From contig CM019713.1 of NCBI GenBank assembly GCA_009760885.1, positions 7,500,266 through 7,564,265 of the forward strand: a DNA stretch of 64,000 nucleotides. The letters are read 5' to 3'. The notes below the pieces were generated by a model. It was not told where the DNA came from and made no database searches. It saw nothing but the letters and a program-made list of their open reading frames with translations. Numbering within the stretch: position 1 is the first letter of the stretch; the number at the start of each line of letters is the position of its first letter. A program made the translations under genes and the position numbers. The DNA comes from Achatina immaculata (Eukaryota; Mollusca; Gastropoda; Stylommatophora; Achatinidae). Positions 22,598 to 33,005 of the stretch are shown here, piece by piece.

Positions 22598-23140
22598 TGT
22601 CGTGTCGTTGTGCTGCCAGTCTGCACGTGGATATCAAGTTGTACATTCATCTTGAAGCCGTGTTGCCTGATTTGTTATGCACAGAATTCCAGCCGTCAGC
22701 TTCACTTTTCTGGATTAGCTAAACACTATCTCCAGCCATGCTACACTTCCAAGCTCGCACAAAACCTCACGTTAGCAACCAACTGGTACAGACTTCAAGA
22801 AAGTCCTGGGTAACCTTGACATGATGATTTTGTTTATATAAAAGATGATAATGCTGATGGAGATGACAATAATCGGTCTGCCGGCAGGTTACCCCTGCCA
22901 TGCGGCGAGTTCATTCATACTACAGATATAACGTCCATATTCCCCATGGAGACATCACACAAAGCGTCCACACCGGTTCACATTCAGATAAAGACTAAAA
23001 ATCGCTCAGGCTTTCGCCCACAATTCTCAGTCACGGGATTCTCAAACCACATTACCTTCTCGTTCACAATAAAGCCTCATAAAGCGAGAAACTAACTTTC
23101 TGTAGAGAAAAAAACAAATTATCTCCCATACTGCTACTCC
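22598..23140 (+). mobile_element. unclassified dispersed repeat Z, copy 3
   Basis: Near-identical to Z2 over its first 230 bases. It lacks about 25 bases that Z2 has near 17,480-17,510 ('caaaagtcc' region). It ends with 'aactttctgtagagaaaaaa' and 'ttatctcccatactgctac', a 3' block shared with Z1 but not Z2. Confidence 0.75.
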
Positions 23141-23164
23141 AGCTATAGTCGAGTTCCCGGGAGG

Positions 23165-23785
23165 TGTATGCTTATCTATGACTGGAATACATGAGATGTG
23201 TATTCACTCTATGGCCGGAGTCTGTTGCAGGTGTGGTAAATTTATGACCAGAGTCTATGGGAGGTGTATGAAAGTTATAGCTGAAGTGTATGAGAGGTAT
23301 ATTCACTCTATTGCCGGAGTCTATGGGATGTGTGTGAAATCTACGGCCAGAGTGTGTGGAAAGTTTTTTCAATATATGGCCGAAGTTTATTGGAGGTATA
23401 TTCAATATATGACCAGAGTCTGTAGATGTGGGTTCAAATCATTTTCTAGAGTCTGCGAGTGATGGAATCAGTTAATGGACAGATTCTGATTTTGTTCAGT
23501 CTATGGTCAGGAGTCCGTGAAATGGGTTGAATCTAGGGTCAGCGTCTGTGTGAAATGGGTTTATCTGGAGTCAAGTGTGAAATGGGTTTAATCTAGGGTC
23601 AGATGGGCTCAATCCAGTGTCAGGTATGAAATGGGCTCAATCTGGGGTCTGGTATGAAATAGATTTAATTTAGGGTAAGGTATGAAATGTGTTAAACTAG
23701 GATGAGGTATAACATGGGTTTAATCTAGGGTCAGAGTCTGTATGAAATTGATTCCGTCTATGATCAGTGTTTGAGGGAAGTTTTA
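23165..23785. repeat. degenerate ~36-bp repeats, two sub-blocks
   Basis: The left block (to 23,465) repeats 'gagtctatgggaggtgtat' variants. The right block repeats 'gtatgaaatgggtttaatct' and 'agggtcag' variants. They may be two ages of one array. The array ends exactly where truncated LINE-B begins. Confidence 0.7.
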
Positions 23786-23795
23786 TATAACTGCA

Positions 23796-26160
23796 TGTTA
23801 CTGGGGGAGAGGAATGACAGAGGGTATAAATTAATTGAATGGGCAAGAATACACAGCATGGTTGTAAGAAACACCTGGTTTAAACAACATCCTCGAAGAC
23901 TGGCAACGTGGTGCAGTCCAGACAAAAAGACTTTTAACCAGATAGACTACATATTAATCAACTAACGATTCCGCAATGCATTACTGACAACAAAAAACAT
24001 GCCAGGAGCTGACTGCAATAGTGACCATGACCTACTCTGTGTAAAAGTTAGAATAAAACTAAAGAAAGCAGGCAGAAAAGTGAGAAACATCAAACTGAAT
24101 ACAGAACTTCTTAAAAATGACCAACAACTGAGAGAACAATACAAAGTTATTATAACAAATAGATACAATGCAATAGCAAAGATAAATAGTATAGATGAAC
24201 AAAGGGAAATGTTAAGAGATTCTATCCACCAAACTGTTAAGGAGATAATACCACCAAAAAAAGAAGCCCCTAAAAATAAATGGATGACAGACGACATCTT
24301 ACGACTGATGGACAAGAGGAGGAGGAGTAAAAATAACGAGAAAAAATATAACAAGATAAATAAAGAAATAAGACGCAAATGCAGAGAAGCAAAAGAAGTG
24401 TGGTTAAATGAGCAGTGCAGACAGATAGAGGACTCTCATATTAAAGACAGCAAAAACATGCACAAACGAATTAATGAACTCACAGGCATGAAAACAAAAT
24501 ATACCACAGGATGCCTGAAATCGAAAGAAGGTAAAATGTTAATGGGAAAAGAAGACATTGTGGACAGGTGGACAGAGTATATCGGTGAGTTATATGGAGA
24601 AGAAAGACCAGAATTAACACCAGATACTGAAAACTGTGATGGACCGCCAATACTTGAAGATGAAATCATAGATGCCATCAAACACATGAATAAAGGAAAA
24701 GCGACTGGGCCTGATAATATAACAATAGAAGAAATAGAGGCACTAGAGGAGACAGGAATAAAAATAATAACCAAGTTACTGAATGACATTTACAATAGTG
24801 GTTATATTCCCAGTGACCTGATTAAATCCACATTTATAGCACTACCAAAGAAACCAGGTGCAAAGGAATGTGACGACCACCGGACTATCAGCTTCTCATG
24901 TCACATAACGAAGCTACTCCTGAGAATAATTATGAGAAGAACAAGGAAAAAGATAAAAATGGAAATAGCAGATGAACAGTTTGGATTTGTTGAAGGAAAG
25001 GGAACACACAATGCCATTTATGCTTTACGAACACTAACAGAAAGAGCTTTAGAAGTACAGAAAGATCTCTACTTATGCTTCATTGATTACACCAAGGCAT
25101 TTGACAAGGTGAAACATAATGAAATTATTAAAATGCTTGAAGACATCAATATAGACGGCAATGACCTGAGGATTGTAAAACATCTATACTGGCAGCAAGA
25201 AGCAGCAGTTCGAGTTGAAAGTAGAATTAGAAAATATCAACCTATAAAATAAGGGGTGCGACAAGGATGTGTACTATCTCCAGACCTTTTTTCTCTGTAT
25301 AGCGAGAATATTCTAAGAACAATCATCACAGAACCAGGCATAAAAATTGGAGGATACAATATTAACAACCTTCGGTATGCTGACGACACAGTACTGATAG
25401 CTGAGAACCAACACGACCTGCAAAATCTCTTGGTTAAAGTGGCCAAAGAAAGTGAACAGAAATGCCTTACTTTGAACATCAAAAAGACAGAGACTATGGT
25501 TATATCTAAGAAACAGAATCCACCAGAATGCAGTATTAAATTAAACGGAACTATTCTAAAGCAGGTGCAGAAATTCAAATACCTTGGAGCAGTAATAACT
25601 TCAGATGGGAAATGCAGAACAGAAATTAGGAACAGAATAGGCCAAGCAAAGACTGCATTTCAGAGAATGAGAAACATATTAACCAACACATCCTTATCAA
25701 TGAATGTTAGAAAACGAGTCCTAAAATGCTATATTGAACATATCTTGTTATATGGAAGTGAATCATGGACAATAGGCAAGTCTGCACAAAAATCATTGGA
25801 AGCAGCAGAAATGTGGTTTATTAGAAGAATGTTGCGAATCCCCTGGACAGCAAAAATAACTAATGAAGAATGTAGGAGAAGAGCTGGAGAGACAAAAAAA
25901 CCTTGTCAAAAAGATAAGAGAGAGACAATGTACTTTCATAGGACATGAAATGAGAAGAGGGGGCATTGAAAATATTATAACAACAGGAAAAATAGAAAGA
26001 AGAAGATCAAGAGGAAGACCAAGAGAAATGATACTGGACAGTCTGACGGGATGGTGTGAGAGGAGATCACCAACTGAGCTGATGGCCTGCATGAAGGATC
26101 GGGTACTCTGGAGAAGCATAATAGCCAACGCCAGTCGACACGGCACATGATGATGATGTT
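23796..26160 (+). pseudogene. LINE-B, 2.36 kb, 5'-truncated, nearly intact
   Basis: The copy starts inside the endonuclease domain: LLGERNDRGYKLIEWARIHS, NTWFKQHPRRLATW and FNQIDYILIN. A single TAA (23,963) follows, then CNSDHDLLCVKV and a linker. Reverse-transcriptase blocks are FIALPKKPGAKECDDHRTIS, EQFGFVEGKGTHNAIYALR, CFIDYTKAFDKVKH and RQGCVLSPDLFSLYSENIL. An intact catalytic YADD lies at 25,376-25,387. A second TAA interrupts at 25,250 in the same frame. The C-terminal part has YGSESWTIGKSAQKSLEAAE and FIRRMLRIPW. One frameshift in an A-run near 25,893 moves reading to GHEMRRGG, the RGRPREMILDSLTGW block and the stop at 26,148. A (GAT)n-like tail follows. The GERNDRG and ADDT motifs fit RTE/Jockey-like LINEs. 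Only two stops and one frameshift in about 790 codons make it the youngest LINE here. Confidence 0.92.
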
Positions 26161-28034
26161 ACTGAAGCACAAGAAGGGTGCTCTTTCTTCACAGGACCAC
26201 ACCGATTCCATTTACTTCCCACTGCTTCTTTATCCATTGTTGTGTCTGAGAAGCTGTTTGATCTGTGGTTCAGACATGGACACTGACTTGTCAAGATAAT
26301 GAAATGAATGAGGCAGTTTCAGTTCTAGAGTGTTATACTAAAGTACATAAGCTTTTTTTTTATACTCCTGCAGATGTTTGTTTGACTGTGAGGTTTTCAT
26401 AATGAAGGCAGCTTCGTGGTAATTAAAATTTCGCATTAACTCTTTCAGTCCAGAACGCCGCTGAGAGTGTTAGCTTATCTTCCACGACTGCGTGAATCAA
26501 TGCTCAGAGCGATATTTAGGCAGTCTAAATAAAAGTAGCCAAATTTCTAACTCTGCCTATATTTTTAAAGTACAGAGTAACCTTCTTTACTTCTCTACCA
26601 AACTTTCTTTTCAAAATTTATTCTGGCAGAGCATGGAAATTAACCCGGGAGTGATAGAAGAAAATACATCATTATAATTAGCATTCAAATACAACAGTCC
26701 TTACCTGCCAGTCGGTACGAAATCCCGTCATCTGTATCAGTAAAAATGCCTCTTTATCATGGAAGTTTCAAGGTAATGAAGTAAACGCGGCAACCAACTG
26801 ACATAACAGTAGTCACTTGTTTCCGAATTCTTGCCGTACTACAACGTGTGGAGATCTGACTAGATAGGAAGGTTATTGGGCGTACTTATGTAAGCAGTGT
26901 ATATCTACTGAATCACATTTAAAAAATTTACTGAATACATTTTACTCTTCTGTTTCAGCATCATAACAATTTCTCATCGTCTTCTCTCTCTTTAGGAGCT
27001 TGCTTCCTTCGCAAATCTTACTTTTACTAATCCGAGAAATATTAGTACCCAGGGTCATTTTTAGGGCGTTAAGTTTGTTTTACCTGATCAAATCAACGAG
27101 GCATGGTTGATTCTTTTGGTATGTTTAAAAAAACGAAGCGAATAAATAATATTTTGTTTTTAAAATGATACGCCCTTGAGGTAAACTCCTTTTAAAAAAT
27201 GTCAACTTCCAATGGATAATTAAAAACATGCATGTTTAATCAATAATCCAGACACGGAATAAATAATCCGCATAAAGGATACATGGTTCGTACAGTGAAT
27301 GGCGTTACAGTACGAAATGTGCTGCAGAGAGCAATGAAACGATCAAGTTTTTTAGCCACTGAAATTGTTCTCAAGTGTTTACAGCTCAGCTCACGCTGAA
27401 AATATTTCAAGCCAAGGTCGCACATTTACAGATACGCTGATCCTGCCTCCCTCACGCCCCAACCACCACCACCACACATACATCACACAATCCCCCCTCC
27501 TCATATTTAATGATTCACATCTACCTTTATGGCTAACTACCCATGTGGCTCTGATCGAGCTTTACATGTCACACGAGTATAAACAGAGACGCTATTTTTC
27601 CTTAAGCTCACCTCTTGGAATCGGTGAAGCGTGAAGCGGTGTTGTTCTTAGCTTCCCTTCAAAATATCATGCTTGGCCGGGCCCTGGTTCACGACCCTAA
27701 CATTACCCTCATTGTTATACAACACATTACAGCAACGTCACGTGAGTACTGTGTAATTTTATGAAGCTTTAATGATGATATAAGCTTTATCTCTTCCTGT
27801 TAATGTCAGTATGAGTAACCCTCTAGAAATTAACTAGGAAAACAGTGCTGTGGTAGCGCTCCCGTTTACTGAAAAGAATAAAGACAAGAGGTCGGCTTGC
27901 AGTTTGTTTGTTTGTTTGTTTTCTTTCCACTTTTAGAAATGTTTTTAGTACAGGGTGTATCAAAAATTCGTTTACACTTTCACGGAGGCAAACGTAGGAG
28001 GACAGATGTAGCGAGATGGAAACCAGAGAAAAAG
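26161..28034. other. no gene recognised
   Basis: Long AT-rich stretch with only short open frames on both strands. At 27,949-27,976 the phrase 'tacagggtgtatcaaaaatt' resembles the terminal phrase of many Tc1/mariner-like MITEs, but no partner end was found. A (GTTT)n run lies at 27,902-27,921. Confidence 0.5.
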
Positions 28035-28363
28035 CTGGGAAGGAAAGGCAGCGAGGAAAGGAACTGGCCACCCTACCTCATACGCTGATGGCCCGGCATA
28101 ATGAGGTCTCTAACGCTTCATCCCCTACGGCATTTGCTATGGAACTATCTTTAGTTTTTGTCTGTTTGTTTGTTTTTAATGTCAGGATGGTGGATGGATG
28201 GGGACACGGAGATCGCAGGCGAGGATGAGGAAATTCTGGTGTAAAACCAATGAATCCAGGACGTGATAAGCCCATGGGTCTTTACAGCAATGGCTATCAG
28301 AATGATGTAAACAAAACAGAGCCAGCAGACTACAGGTGGGAAGGAATGGATATCGTTGAAGCA
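28035..28363 (+). other. inverted duplication, left copy (with partial SINE-1)
   Basis: Bases 28,035-28,363 are repeated in inverted orientation at 30,131-30,440. Shared blocks include 'ggaactggccaccctacctc', 'catttgctatggaactatct', 'gtggatggatggggacac' and 'agaatgatgtaaacaaaaca'. The first 145 bases are the 3' part of SINE-1. The rest is the flanking host sequence. The tRNA-like head is absent here because the duplication breakpoint lies inside the SINE. Confidence 0.85.
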
Positions 28364-28591
28364 CAAATGCCAGGTGTGTGCTGTTTTGTAGAGAAGTTCT
28401 GAAAATGTTTAGACATACCTTACAGGGTCTCATTGTGGGGGTCCTCCTGGTGCTCAGCTGGTACCCTTTGTTAAGGGTATTTTCATACTTATTTCTCAGC
28501 CGTGCGCCTGCTTTTACTTCTAGCTAACCAACATCTAACTAGGCGCATTTTAACGAGGTAAATTCGCGTTGTGGTGTTTTAAATATTCTAG

Positions 28592-28790
28592 TTTCTTGTG
28601 TCAGGCTTGCCTCTTGTCCCGATTGACGGTTGTCGTATCGTGTGGTTGTTTGTGTCTGTCTCGCAGGCCGTGTCTGCCCAAGGTAGATGATGGTGTCTTG
28701 TGTCAGCCTTGTCTCTTATTCCGGCTGCTGGCTGTCGTCTGGCATGTTTGTCTGTTTCTGCCTCGTTGTGTGTCTGCCCAGGGCAGGAAA
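28592..28790. repeat. diverged ~106-bp tandem duplication
   Basis: Two adjacent copies share 'cttgtgtcaggcttgcctct', 'tgtttgtctgtttctgcctc' and 'tgtgtctgcccagggcag' variants. They are considerably diverged, so the duplication is old. Confidence 0.65.
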
Positions 28791-29067
28791 TTTTCACACC
28801 CGTTTACATGTATTACCAGATCCAGTTTTAACGCAGTCGTCATTTCTCTTATCTCTCGGCCCCCGCCCCCACCCCCACCCACCTCCCCGGGACACTGGAC
28901 ACGTCAGTTCGATAATCAAGTTCCTGCCAGGTTTTATGAAGCAGTAACATATGTACTGACGTCCACGGTTTCCTGCTTCAGAATATTCAGACATCGTGAA
29001 AGTGTGGTGGGGTGGGGGTACGTAAACATTGCCTTTAGGGTACCCACACAAGATCAAAAGTTACAAG

Positions 29068-29517
29068 ATGTCAGATCAGGGAGTCTAGGGGTCATCTATG
29101 TCAGACCAGGAGATCTAGGGATCGTATATATCATACCAGGGAATCTAGGGGTCATCTATGTCAGATTAGGGGATCTAGGGGTCATCTATGTTAGATAAGG
29201 GGATCTAGGCGCCATATAAATCAGATCAAGGGAAATGGGGTCATCTATGTCAGATCAAGGGATCTAGGGGTCATCTATGTCAGATCAAGAGATCTAGGGG
29301 TCATCTATATCAGATTAAGAGATCTGGCGGTCATTTATGTCAGATCAGGGGATCTAGGGGTAATCTATATCAGATCAAGGGATCTAGGAGTCATCTATAT
29401 CAGATCAGAAGATCTAGGGGTCATCTTTGTCAGATTATGGAATCTAGGGGTCATCTCTGTCAGATCAAGGGATCTAGGGGTCATCTATATCAGATCAAGA
29501 GATCTGGCGGTTATCTA
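29068..29517. repeat. ~30-bp minisatellite, ~15 units
   Basis: Units share 'tcagatcaagggatctaggg' and 'gtcatctatg'. Each contains the palindromic site 'agatct' or a variant. Substitutions are common and indels are few. Confidence 0.9.
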
Positions 29518-29581
29518 TGGTGCTTTGTGGAAAATGTAAAGGGACACTTGGAACATTCTTTATTTTAAGTAGTTTAAATCA

Positions 29582-29660
29582 GTTTTAATTCCAGGAATTC
29601 TAAAAAAATGTTTTAATTCCAGGAATTCTGAGAAAATGTTTTAATTCCAAGAATTCGGAA
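29582..29660. repeat. ~31-bp repeat, three units
   Basis: Three copies of 'ttttaattccaggaattctg' plus an A-rich spacer. The core 'ccaggaattc' or 'ccaagaattc' recurs in each. Confidence 0.8.
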
Positions 29661-30130
29661 AAAAAAATCACACAGGAAAGAATATGATGAAAAGAAGTCT
29701 TTTCTTTTTGTGTTATGAAAACCACAAGCACAAGGTAATAATGAAAGGTACTGTCTCCTTTGATGATGAAAGGAAAGCAATGGTGAAAATTTATGAAAGG
29801 CAATGTCTTGTTTTGTATGAAATAAAAATTCGTACGCATTTTTATTAGCGATAATGCATTGTCTTCTGATTTTTTGCGATGCGCCTTTTGGCTGGGTACC
29901 TCCGACTTCAGCATCCTTCCTTGCTAGGGCAAACTGTGGTCTTGCTCGGACTGCCATGAAGACAATGGTGTAGGTTGGCCTGGCCAAAACTTTGCTTACC
30001 AGCCTCTGGTGGCTGTACTTAAGCCCCTTCTCCACGACAGATCCAGCGTGCAATGCTGGCTGGCCAGACGGCTTTGAGACAGTTCCACAGAGACACTCCA
30101 ACTTTGTCGGATGAGGAATCCAATGAGTGC
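29661..30130. other. no gene recognised
   Basis: Open frames on the minus strand are AT-rich with no known motif. A diverged direct duplication 'gatgaaaggaaagcaatgg' versus 'tgaaaggcaatgtc' lies near 29,760-29,810. Confidence 0.45.
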
Positions 30131-30440
30131 CTCAACGATATCCATTCCCCGCCACCTATAGTCTACTGGCTCTGTTTTGTTTACATCATTCTGATAGCCA
30201 TTGTTGTAAAGACCCATAGGTTTGTCTCGTCCTGGATTCATTGGTTTTACACCAGAATTTCCTCATCCCTGCCGGCGATCTCCATGTCCCCATCCATCCA
30301 CCATCCTGACATTAAAAACCAAAAAAAGAGTAAAGATAGTTCCATAGCAAATGCCGTAGGGGACGATGCGTTCGAAACCTCATTATGCAGTTTATGAGGT
30401 AGGGTGGCCAGTTCCTTTCCTCGCTGCCTTTCCTTCCCAG
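30131..30440 (-). other. inverted duplication, right copy
   Basis: Reverse-complement partner of 28,035-28,363. Beyond 30,440 the SINE continues to its tRNA-like head, so this copy preserves the original arrangement. Differences between the arms are a few percent plus small indels in the T-rich SINE tail. Confidence 0.85.
30302..30314. repeat. SINE-1 target-site duplication, left
   Basis: The 13 bases 'catcctgacatta' are identical to 30,558-30,570 on the other side of SINE-1. The same target sequence also follows the partial SINE at 28,182-28,194, inverted. Confidence 0.9.
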
Positions 30441-30557
30441 ATTTTATCTGGTACCCACTTTGTGTGGCTGGGTCGACCTCGGGGCCGTATTGAGGATTCG
30501 AACCCTCGACCATTCGATTGCTAGACGAGTGCTCTAACCACTACGCTAGCCGGCCCC
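30315..30557 (-). mobile_element. SINE-1, full length with target-site duplication
   Basis: On the minus strand the element opens with a 77-bp tRNA-like head (30,557 down to 30,481). The two ends of the head pair as ggggccg/cggcccc. A box A 'tagcgtagtgg' lies at 30,538-30,548 and a box B 'ggttcgaatcc' at 30,494-30,504. The anticodon-loop equivalent reads ctagcaa, i.e. AGC. The body follows and ends in a T-rich tail. A 13-bp perfect direct repeat 'catcctgacatta' flanks it at 30,302-30,314 and 30,558-30,570. This is diagnostic of retroposition. It would be transcribed by RNA polymerase III and mobilised by a LINE. Confidence 0.9.
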
Positions 30558-30570
30558 CATCCTGACATTA
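30558..30570. repeat. SINE-1 target-site duplication, right
   Basis: Identical to 30,302-30,314. The preceding C may belong to either the duplication or the element. Confidence 0.9.
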
Positions 30571-30682
30571 CATTTTACAAAAAATACCAATTACAATTAG
30601 CGTTGACTGCTACAGGTTTCTGGGCTACAGAAGTAGGTCAGAGTTTTTAAGCAAACAGATATATGTTCCCTGTCTCACAAAG

Positions 30683-30715
30683 ACTGTGTTAAGATAAGTG
30701 TGCTCTTAACACAGT
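30683..30715. repeat. perfect 12-bp hairpin
   Basis: The arms 'actgtgttaaga' and 'tcttaacacagt' are perfectly complementary around a 9-base loop. There is no T-run after it and no gene nearby, so a terminator role is unlikely. It may be a remnant of a small inverted-repeat element. Confidence 0.7.
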
Positions 30716-30833
30716 TGTTCCCAGTGGAGAAATGAAAACAAATGTGAAAATATATGGAAGTATACGTTTCCTTTTGCATGAGGGGAAAAGAAATTAGAGG
30801 TTAGGTGAAAACTATATGCTTTTTATGCTAAAC

Positions 30834-30926
30834 ACACAAACATATTAAACATGCAGACATATTAAACATACAGGCATATTAAACATACAGAACTATTAAA
30901 CATACAGAAATATTAAACATACAGAC
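30834..30926. repeat. 18-bp minisatellite, five units
   Basis: Five units of 'acatattaaacatacag' type, with single substitutions. Confidence 0.9.
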
Positions 30927-31127
30927 ATATACTCACATTTACACAAGTATTTTCCACATCACAGGTATCATAGTCAGGTACTTCTTGTGTCTAGATAGTA
31001 CTTTGTTGAAAAAGAAAGCATGGAACATTAATTGAAAATATATCAGTGTGCAGGAAACAGCTTAGGGTATTTGAATTACTATCTTTGAAAAGCATACTTC
31101 TGAATGACATTCATTTAAGAGTTGTTA

Positions 31128-31366
31128 CGGGTTGACGATGGTTGGGACATGTGCTCCGAATGACTGGCAATTCACTACCAAAAATAGCACTAAGATGGAC
31201 ACCACAGAGGAACAGAAGTAAGGGTAGACCAAATAAGACATGGTGAGCAACAACAGAGAGGATGTTGAGCAATAGAGGACTCACCTGGGCAAAAGCTGAA
31301 AGAAAAGGCAAAAGAACAGGCATTTGTGGAAAACATTTGTGAAGCCCCATTGTGCTCTGGTCTTAA
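31128..31366 (+). pseudogene. LINE-E C-terminal fragment
   Basis: The plus strand encodes RWLGHVLRMTGNSLPKIALR, then WTPQRNRSKGRPNKTW, a stop, and ATTERMLSNRGLTWAKAERK. This is the GHVLRM...GRPxxTW...GLTWxEA C-terminal module found after the reverse transcriptase in several LINE polyproteins. It is distinct from the LINE-A and LINE-B versions. Only this tail survives. It ends just before a long GA microsatellite. Confidence 0.75.
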
Positions 31367-31368
31367 GG

Positions 31369-31370
<2 letters not shown>

Positions 31371-31412
<42 letters not shown>

Positions 31413-31453
31413 GGAGAGAGAGAGAGAAAGAGAGAGAGAGTGAGAGAGAGAGA
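31371..31453. repeat. (GA)n microsatellite
   Basis: An imperfect GA run of about 80 bases next to the LINE-E end. It may have started as that element's tail. Confidence 0.9.
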
Positions 31454-31551
31454 TTGGTTGGTTAAGGGTAAGCCACACCCATCGGGGGGGGGGGTAGTTG
31501 TATTAGTGGCTATCATAAGCCAGGGTGACGAAAAGATCACCAAGAGAGGGC

Positions 31552-31636
31552 GGCATTGAGGTGAAGGGGCGTGGCATTGAGTTGAAGGGGCGTGGCATTG
31601 AGGTGAAGGGACGTGGCATTGAGGTGAAAGGGCGTG
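31552..31636. repeat. 21-bp minisatellite, four units
   Basis: Four units of 'ggcattgaggtgaaggggcg' type with substitutions only. Confidence 0.9.
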
Positions 31637-32260
31637 ACATGGGAAAATCGGAACCAAATGAGGTGTGAGTGTATGTGTATGTATGTATGTGACTATGTAT
31701 GTGTCCTAGGGGATATGGCCAAAGAGGCAAAGTGTCACCAGTATGAAAAATTTTTAGAACTGCTGATGCAGATCATAAACACGCTGAAGGTTACTCTGGA
31801 GTCCTTGACCTAGGAAGTGCCTTGTATGGTAAGGTTTCATTTTGTCTACACACCTGCACAAAGACGAAAAAAGGCGAATATCGAAGCTTTTGGACCTAAG
31901 TTTATATATTAATTTTTTTAAAAACCACTCATGTTCGGACCAGAGAGAACAAAGGAGTGTTTCCTCTTTCTTTCACTGAAGGAACTTCAAACTCTGCCTC
32001 CCGCTATACTGGCTTCGATATCAAACTTTCACACTCCAGTTTCCTGTGGACGTGATGAACCGTGTCTACTTCAAAGAGATGCACACGAGCGGAATAAAGT
32101 GTTGTTGTTGTTGTTGTTGCCCGACCTTGTGGGTCGTTTTGTTAATCTGACCCCGGAGACACGGTGTCTTTGATAAAACAGAGGGAAAAGTTTAAGGCAC
32201 ATTCCCGGGCCAATGGAAGCTGCGAGAACAACAGGATGTGCGACTGACCAATGAGTAGCG
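31637..32260. other. no gene; small (TATG)n and (TTG)n runs
   Basis: A TATG run lies near 31,673-31,690 and a TTG run at 32,099-32,119. A frame over 31,931-32,173 has no recognised domain. Confidence 0.5.
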
Positions 32261-32626
32261 AGCAGCTCATAAACTTGTAGCAGCTCATGAACTTGTAGCA
32301 GCTCATGAACTTGTAGCAGCTCATAAACTTGTAGCAGCTCATGAACTTGTAGCAGCTCATGAACTTGTAGCAGCTCATGAACATGTAGCAGTCATGAAAT
32401 TGTAGCAGCTCATGAACTTGTAACAGCTCATGAACTTGTAGCAGCTCATGAACTTGTAGCAGCTCATGAACTTGTAGCAGCTCATGAACTTGTAGCAGTC
32501 ATGAAATTGTAGCAGCTCATGAACATGTAGCAGTCATGAAATTGTAGAAGCTCATGAACTTGTAACAGCTCATGAACTTGTAGCAGCTAATGAACTTGTA
32601 GCAGCTCATGAACATGTAACAGCTCG
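32261..32626. repeat. 18-bp minisatellite, ~20 units
   Basis: Units of 'agcagctcatgaacttgt' repeat with substitutions. A shortened variant 'agcagtcatgaaattgt' occurs three times in comparable contexts, which suggests larger-block duplication. The array abuts the 3' end of the minus-strand Penelope-like arm. Confidence 0.92.
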
Positions 32627-32709
32627 TGCCGTTGAATATAAGGAAACTATTCTAGATCAAAATGTAAAAACTAGGGGAAAAAAAGGTAGGACCAGCTTTA
32701 TTACTTAAC

Positions 32710-32750
32710 GACTACACAGTTGTGACGTTTCGGTGTGAGCCTTATCATAC
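32710..32750 (-). ncRNA. hammerhead-ribozyme-like motif, left arm
   Basis: On the minus strand: 'atgataaggctcacaccg' then 'gaaac', then 'gtcacaactgtgtagtc'. The order CTGATRA, helix II, GAAAC, helix III and GTC is that of a hammerhead ribozyme. Hammerheads are known in the terminal repeats of Penelope-like elements. Here the first core base is A instead of C, A replaces G in the GA step, and helix II is weakened, so this copy is probably inactive. Confidence 0.45.
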
Positions 32751-33005
32751 AAAAAAAAAAACCCACTCAGGACGAAGAATTAGAGAGAGGAGTTAAAGTA
32801 TGGATTCCCATGAATGTTGAAGAAAGGAAATAAAATGAATAGAGCACTTAGCAGTAACTTGTAAGAAGATGTGGCGTGTCCGACGCTTGTTCAGAAATGG
32901 GCATGGTGGAGCGTAGGGAATGTTTAAATGGAGACTTGTGATGTGTGATAGGTGGGACGTAACTGTGGGTGGTGGGTGGGGAAAGCATGGAGGGGAGAAA
33001 GAATG

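Noticed and set aside
27949..27976. Additional DNA-transposon terminus ('cagggtgtatcaaaaatt')
   Set aside because: No matching inverted end or target duplication was found within a few kb.
30481..30557. Functional tRNA-Ala(AGC) gene
   Set aside because: Boxes A and B are good and the ends pair, but the D and T stems are poorly paired. The sequence is joined to a SINE body with target duplications.
30683..30715. Intrinsic transcription terminator
   Set aside because: The hairpin is perfect but lacks a T-run and a gene, and the genome is eukaryotic.
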